Origin: Osedax fenrisi
Lineage: Eukaryota; Annelida; Polychaeta; Sabellida; Siboglinidae
Direction of reading: 5' to 3'
DNA: 64,000 nt
NCBI GenBank assembly: GCA_964019155.1
Contig: OZ025244.1
Location: 21,185,376 to 21,249,375, forward strand
Shown: piece by piece, positions 62,281 through 64,000 of the stretch
Layout: the number at the start of each line of letters is the position of its first letter
Position numbering within the stretch: the stretch's first letter is position 1
The notes under the pieces: model-generated
Database searches by the model: none
What the model saw: only the letters and a program-made list of their open reading frames with translations
What the model was told of the DNA's origin: nothing
Position numbers and translations under genes: made by a program

Positions 62281-64000
62281 TCACAAGGACCAAAGTCCAT
62301 GTGCGTACGCTAATACAGTCTCGGGGTTGGTTACCAGGACTGCTAACGGAGGTGCCGCTCCTCCAAATGCGCGGATACGTTTCGCGACTAATGCCGGACA
62401 TTCCTGCAGCCAATGTTCGAGCGTTTCAGGTTCGAGTTCGCAGTGGGGGCACAAGGGGGATTCATTTGGTGATACCACACTCCTGTAAGCAGCTAACTTG
62501 TGGCAGTGACCGCTTCTTAGTTGTGCTATTAGTACTTCGTCCCTTCTTCCCAGCGAACTGTTCGAGCGCTGGCCATCGAAAACTTCCCTTGTCCTTTGAT
62601 GCAGGATCGGAGGATCTGTGATTAGTCTTCTGATTGTAGCCTTTGTCGAGTTGAAAGATATCACGACATTGCACTGTACCGCATTTCCCGCTGCTGCTTC
62701 TCCTGCTTCCACGTCAGCCAATTCATTTCCTATGAGACCGCAGTGACCGGGGACCCATTGTAGGAGGACTTGCATTTTTAACGCTGATAATCTTCGTCTA
62801 ACTTCAGATAGCTCCACACCATCGCTTCTCCCCGAGTTTCTTAGTGCTGATAGAGCTGACTGGCTATCAGAACAAATGATAACGAACTTATATCTCCGGT
62901 TATCGTTGTCCTGAAGCCATTTCACTGCCAGATTCAGCGCCGACACTTCAGTTTCGAACGATGAGGTCCACCTTCTTCCTGTCTCGCTGATGGATGAGAT
63001 GCGCGTAGGATTTGATGCCAGACCTGTCGTGATGATAGCCGCACTGCCTCCATTCGCGATACCACTCTTAGCTGATCCATCGGTGTAAATGATGATGTCT
63101 GGGGTCCCAGAACTTGATAAGGTATCGATGGTGTCATGCAAAAGAGTGTCCATATTGGTTGATTTGCCATTGCCACTTCTCAGTACTGTAATAACTTTCC
63201 ACGTCGGGTCCGCATCCCAAGTCCAGGGTGGAGGTTTTGCAGGAGTGAGTCTCTGGCGTGGTAGGGTATTCAGACCTGCCGAATCACATTCTGCTATCGC
63301 CATCTGACTGAAGCTACTTCTGTTTTTCCAACGATGAGGCACTGGGTTGTCGAAGAGTGATCGTCTTGGGTTACTTAGGGGTAAACGTGCAGACTTTTCC
63401 CATGCAATGAGACAGTTTCGTCTTACTGCGACAGCAACTGACATGATCTCCGCCTCTATCCTTAGACATTCCAGTGGTGTATCTGATAGTTGACCGGTTA
63501 TGACTCGTAATGCGCGGTTTTGTGCCCTTTCAAGTATCTGCAAATTCGACTTGGCCAACCATGGTTGCCATCCTGCGCCACAGTAATGTAGTACGCTTTG
63601 GATGGTGGCTTTAAAGACTCTTACCAGACTTTTCCGACTCCAACCCCACTGTTTGGTGGCAAGTGATGCTAGTATTCTTGTTCTGCACAGAACTCTTGTT
63701 TTCACAATTTCTGCATGTGTACGAAAACTCAATGTTCTATCGTACGAGATGCCAAGGAACGAAGGGAACTTGTTAACCGGGATTGTTTGATCATTGATTG
63801 TTATGCTGGGGATCCATTTAGCTTCGTGCGGGTCTGTGCTGAAAAAAGATGCAACGCATTTTGCAGGGTTCAATATCAGTTTGTGATTACAGCTCCAACT
63901 GGCTATGTTAGACACTGCTAACTGAACAGCCTCTTGAGCTACCTGAATATCCTTGTGTTGTGCCCATATAGCAATGTCGTCCGCATAAAGGCTTACTTGA
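62281..64000 (-). CDS. RNase-H-bearing LINE polyprotein, C-terminal part, runs off the window
   Basis: The frame is open from the window edge. It starts with the catalytic SLYADDIAIWA of the reverse transcriptase at about 63965-63996, continues through the thumb and linker, then an RNase H with IYTDGSAKSG, FETEVSALNLAVKW, ICSDSQSAL and GHCGLIGNELAD (all four acidic residues kept), and ends with CPHCELEPETLEHWLQEC. It is related to, but clearly different from, the LINE in unit B, with many substitutions throughout. The upstream part, with endonuclease and any 2A peptide, lies beyond 64000. No break is visible in the part shown. Confidence 0.92.
   Translation of the reverse strand, partial: QVSLYADDIAIWAQHKDIQVAQEAVQLAVSNIASWSCNHKLILNPAKCVASFFSTDPHEAKWIPSITINDQTIPVNKFPSFLGISYDRTLSFRTHAEIVKTRVLCRTRILASLATKQWGWSRKSLVRVFKATIQSVLHYCGAGWQPWLAKSNLQILERAQNRALRVITGQLSDTPLECLRIEAEIMSVAVAVRRNCLIAWEKSARLPLSNPRRSLFDNPVPHRWKNRSSFSQMAIAECDSAGLNTLPRQRLTPAKPPPWTWDADPTWKVITVLRSGNGKSTNMDTLLHDTIDTLSSSGTPDIIIYTDGSAKSGIANGGSAAIITTGLASNPTRISSISETGRRWTSSFETEVSALNLAVKWLQDNDNRRYKFVIICSDSQSALSALRNSGRSDGVELSEVRRRLSALKMQVLLQWVPGHCGLIGNELADVEAGEAAAGNAVQCNVVISFNSTKATIRRLITDPPILHQRTREVFDGQRSNSSLGRRDEVLIAQLRSGHCHKLAAYRSVVSPNESPLCPHCELEPETLEHWLQECPALVAKRIRAFGGAAPPLAVLVTNPETVLAYAHGLWSL

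Overview
The window is from an AT-rich animal genome. The only recognisable host gene of known family is the first exon of a heparan sulfate glucosamine 3-O-sulfotransferase on the + strand at about 58.4 kb. That is a metazoan gene class, and its exon ends at a consensus splice donor. The rest is dominated by non-LTR retrotransposons, a hAT-type DNA element, a second family of short inverted-repeat elements, tRNA-derived repeats, (AT)n and (GTT)n microsatellites and a G-rich minisatellite. This mix fits an invertebrate. I cannot name the species or phylum from the sequence.

Bases 1-37278 are a tandem segmental duplication. Unit A (1-13329) and unit B (13330-31795) are close to full units, and unit C (31796-37278) is partial. 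A unit holds, left to right: a tRNA-like sequence and a small hairpin, a (GTT)n tract, a tRNA-derived SINE (B and C only), a decayed RTE-like LINE on the - strand, an inverted-repeat element of about 0.9 kb, an intronless gene on the - strand for a basic protein with SGTPT heptad repeats and a helix-hairpin-helix (absent from C), a two-block G-rich minisatellite, and a second RTE-like LINE on the - strand. That LINE is intact in A (1010 codons) and broken in B. After duplication, unit B alone gained a 1964-bp non-autonomous hAT element with an 8-bp target duplication, and a GC-rich 4.5-kb LINE inserted inside the (GTT)n tract. This LINE encodes a 2A-like peptide, two PHD-like zinc fingers, an endonuclease, a reverse transcriptase and an RNase H.

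Bases 37279-58390 are mostly relics. There is an E-box cluster, an AT-rich two-ORF LINE broken by frameshifts (38936-42572), arrays of a TCGGACC motif, a short 3' piece of the RTE-like LINE (45.3 kb), a decayed CR1/L2-like LINE (47.2-49.5 kb, -), large palindromes at 50.0-50.3 kb, a fourth copy of the inverted-repeat element (51.4-52.4 kb), a LINE fragment (53.4-54.2 kb, -) and a longer decayed 3' piece of the RTE-like LINE (55.8-57.3 kb, -).

Bases 58391-64000 hold the sulfotransferase exon 1 and what is probably its long first intron. A 108-bp tandem duplication places two equivalent in-frame splice donors at the exon end. The window closes inside a second GC-rich RNase-H-bearing LINE (62281-64000, -) whose 3' end also abuts (GTT)n. 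The genes do not form a pathway. The coherent stories are retrotransposition, tandem locus amplification and one or two host genes embedded among repeats.
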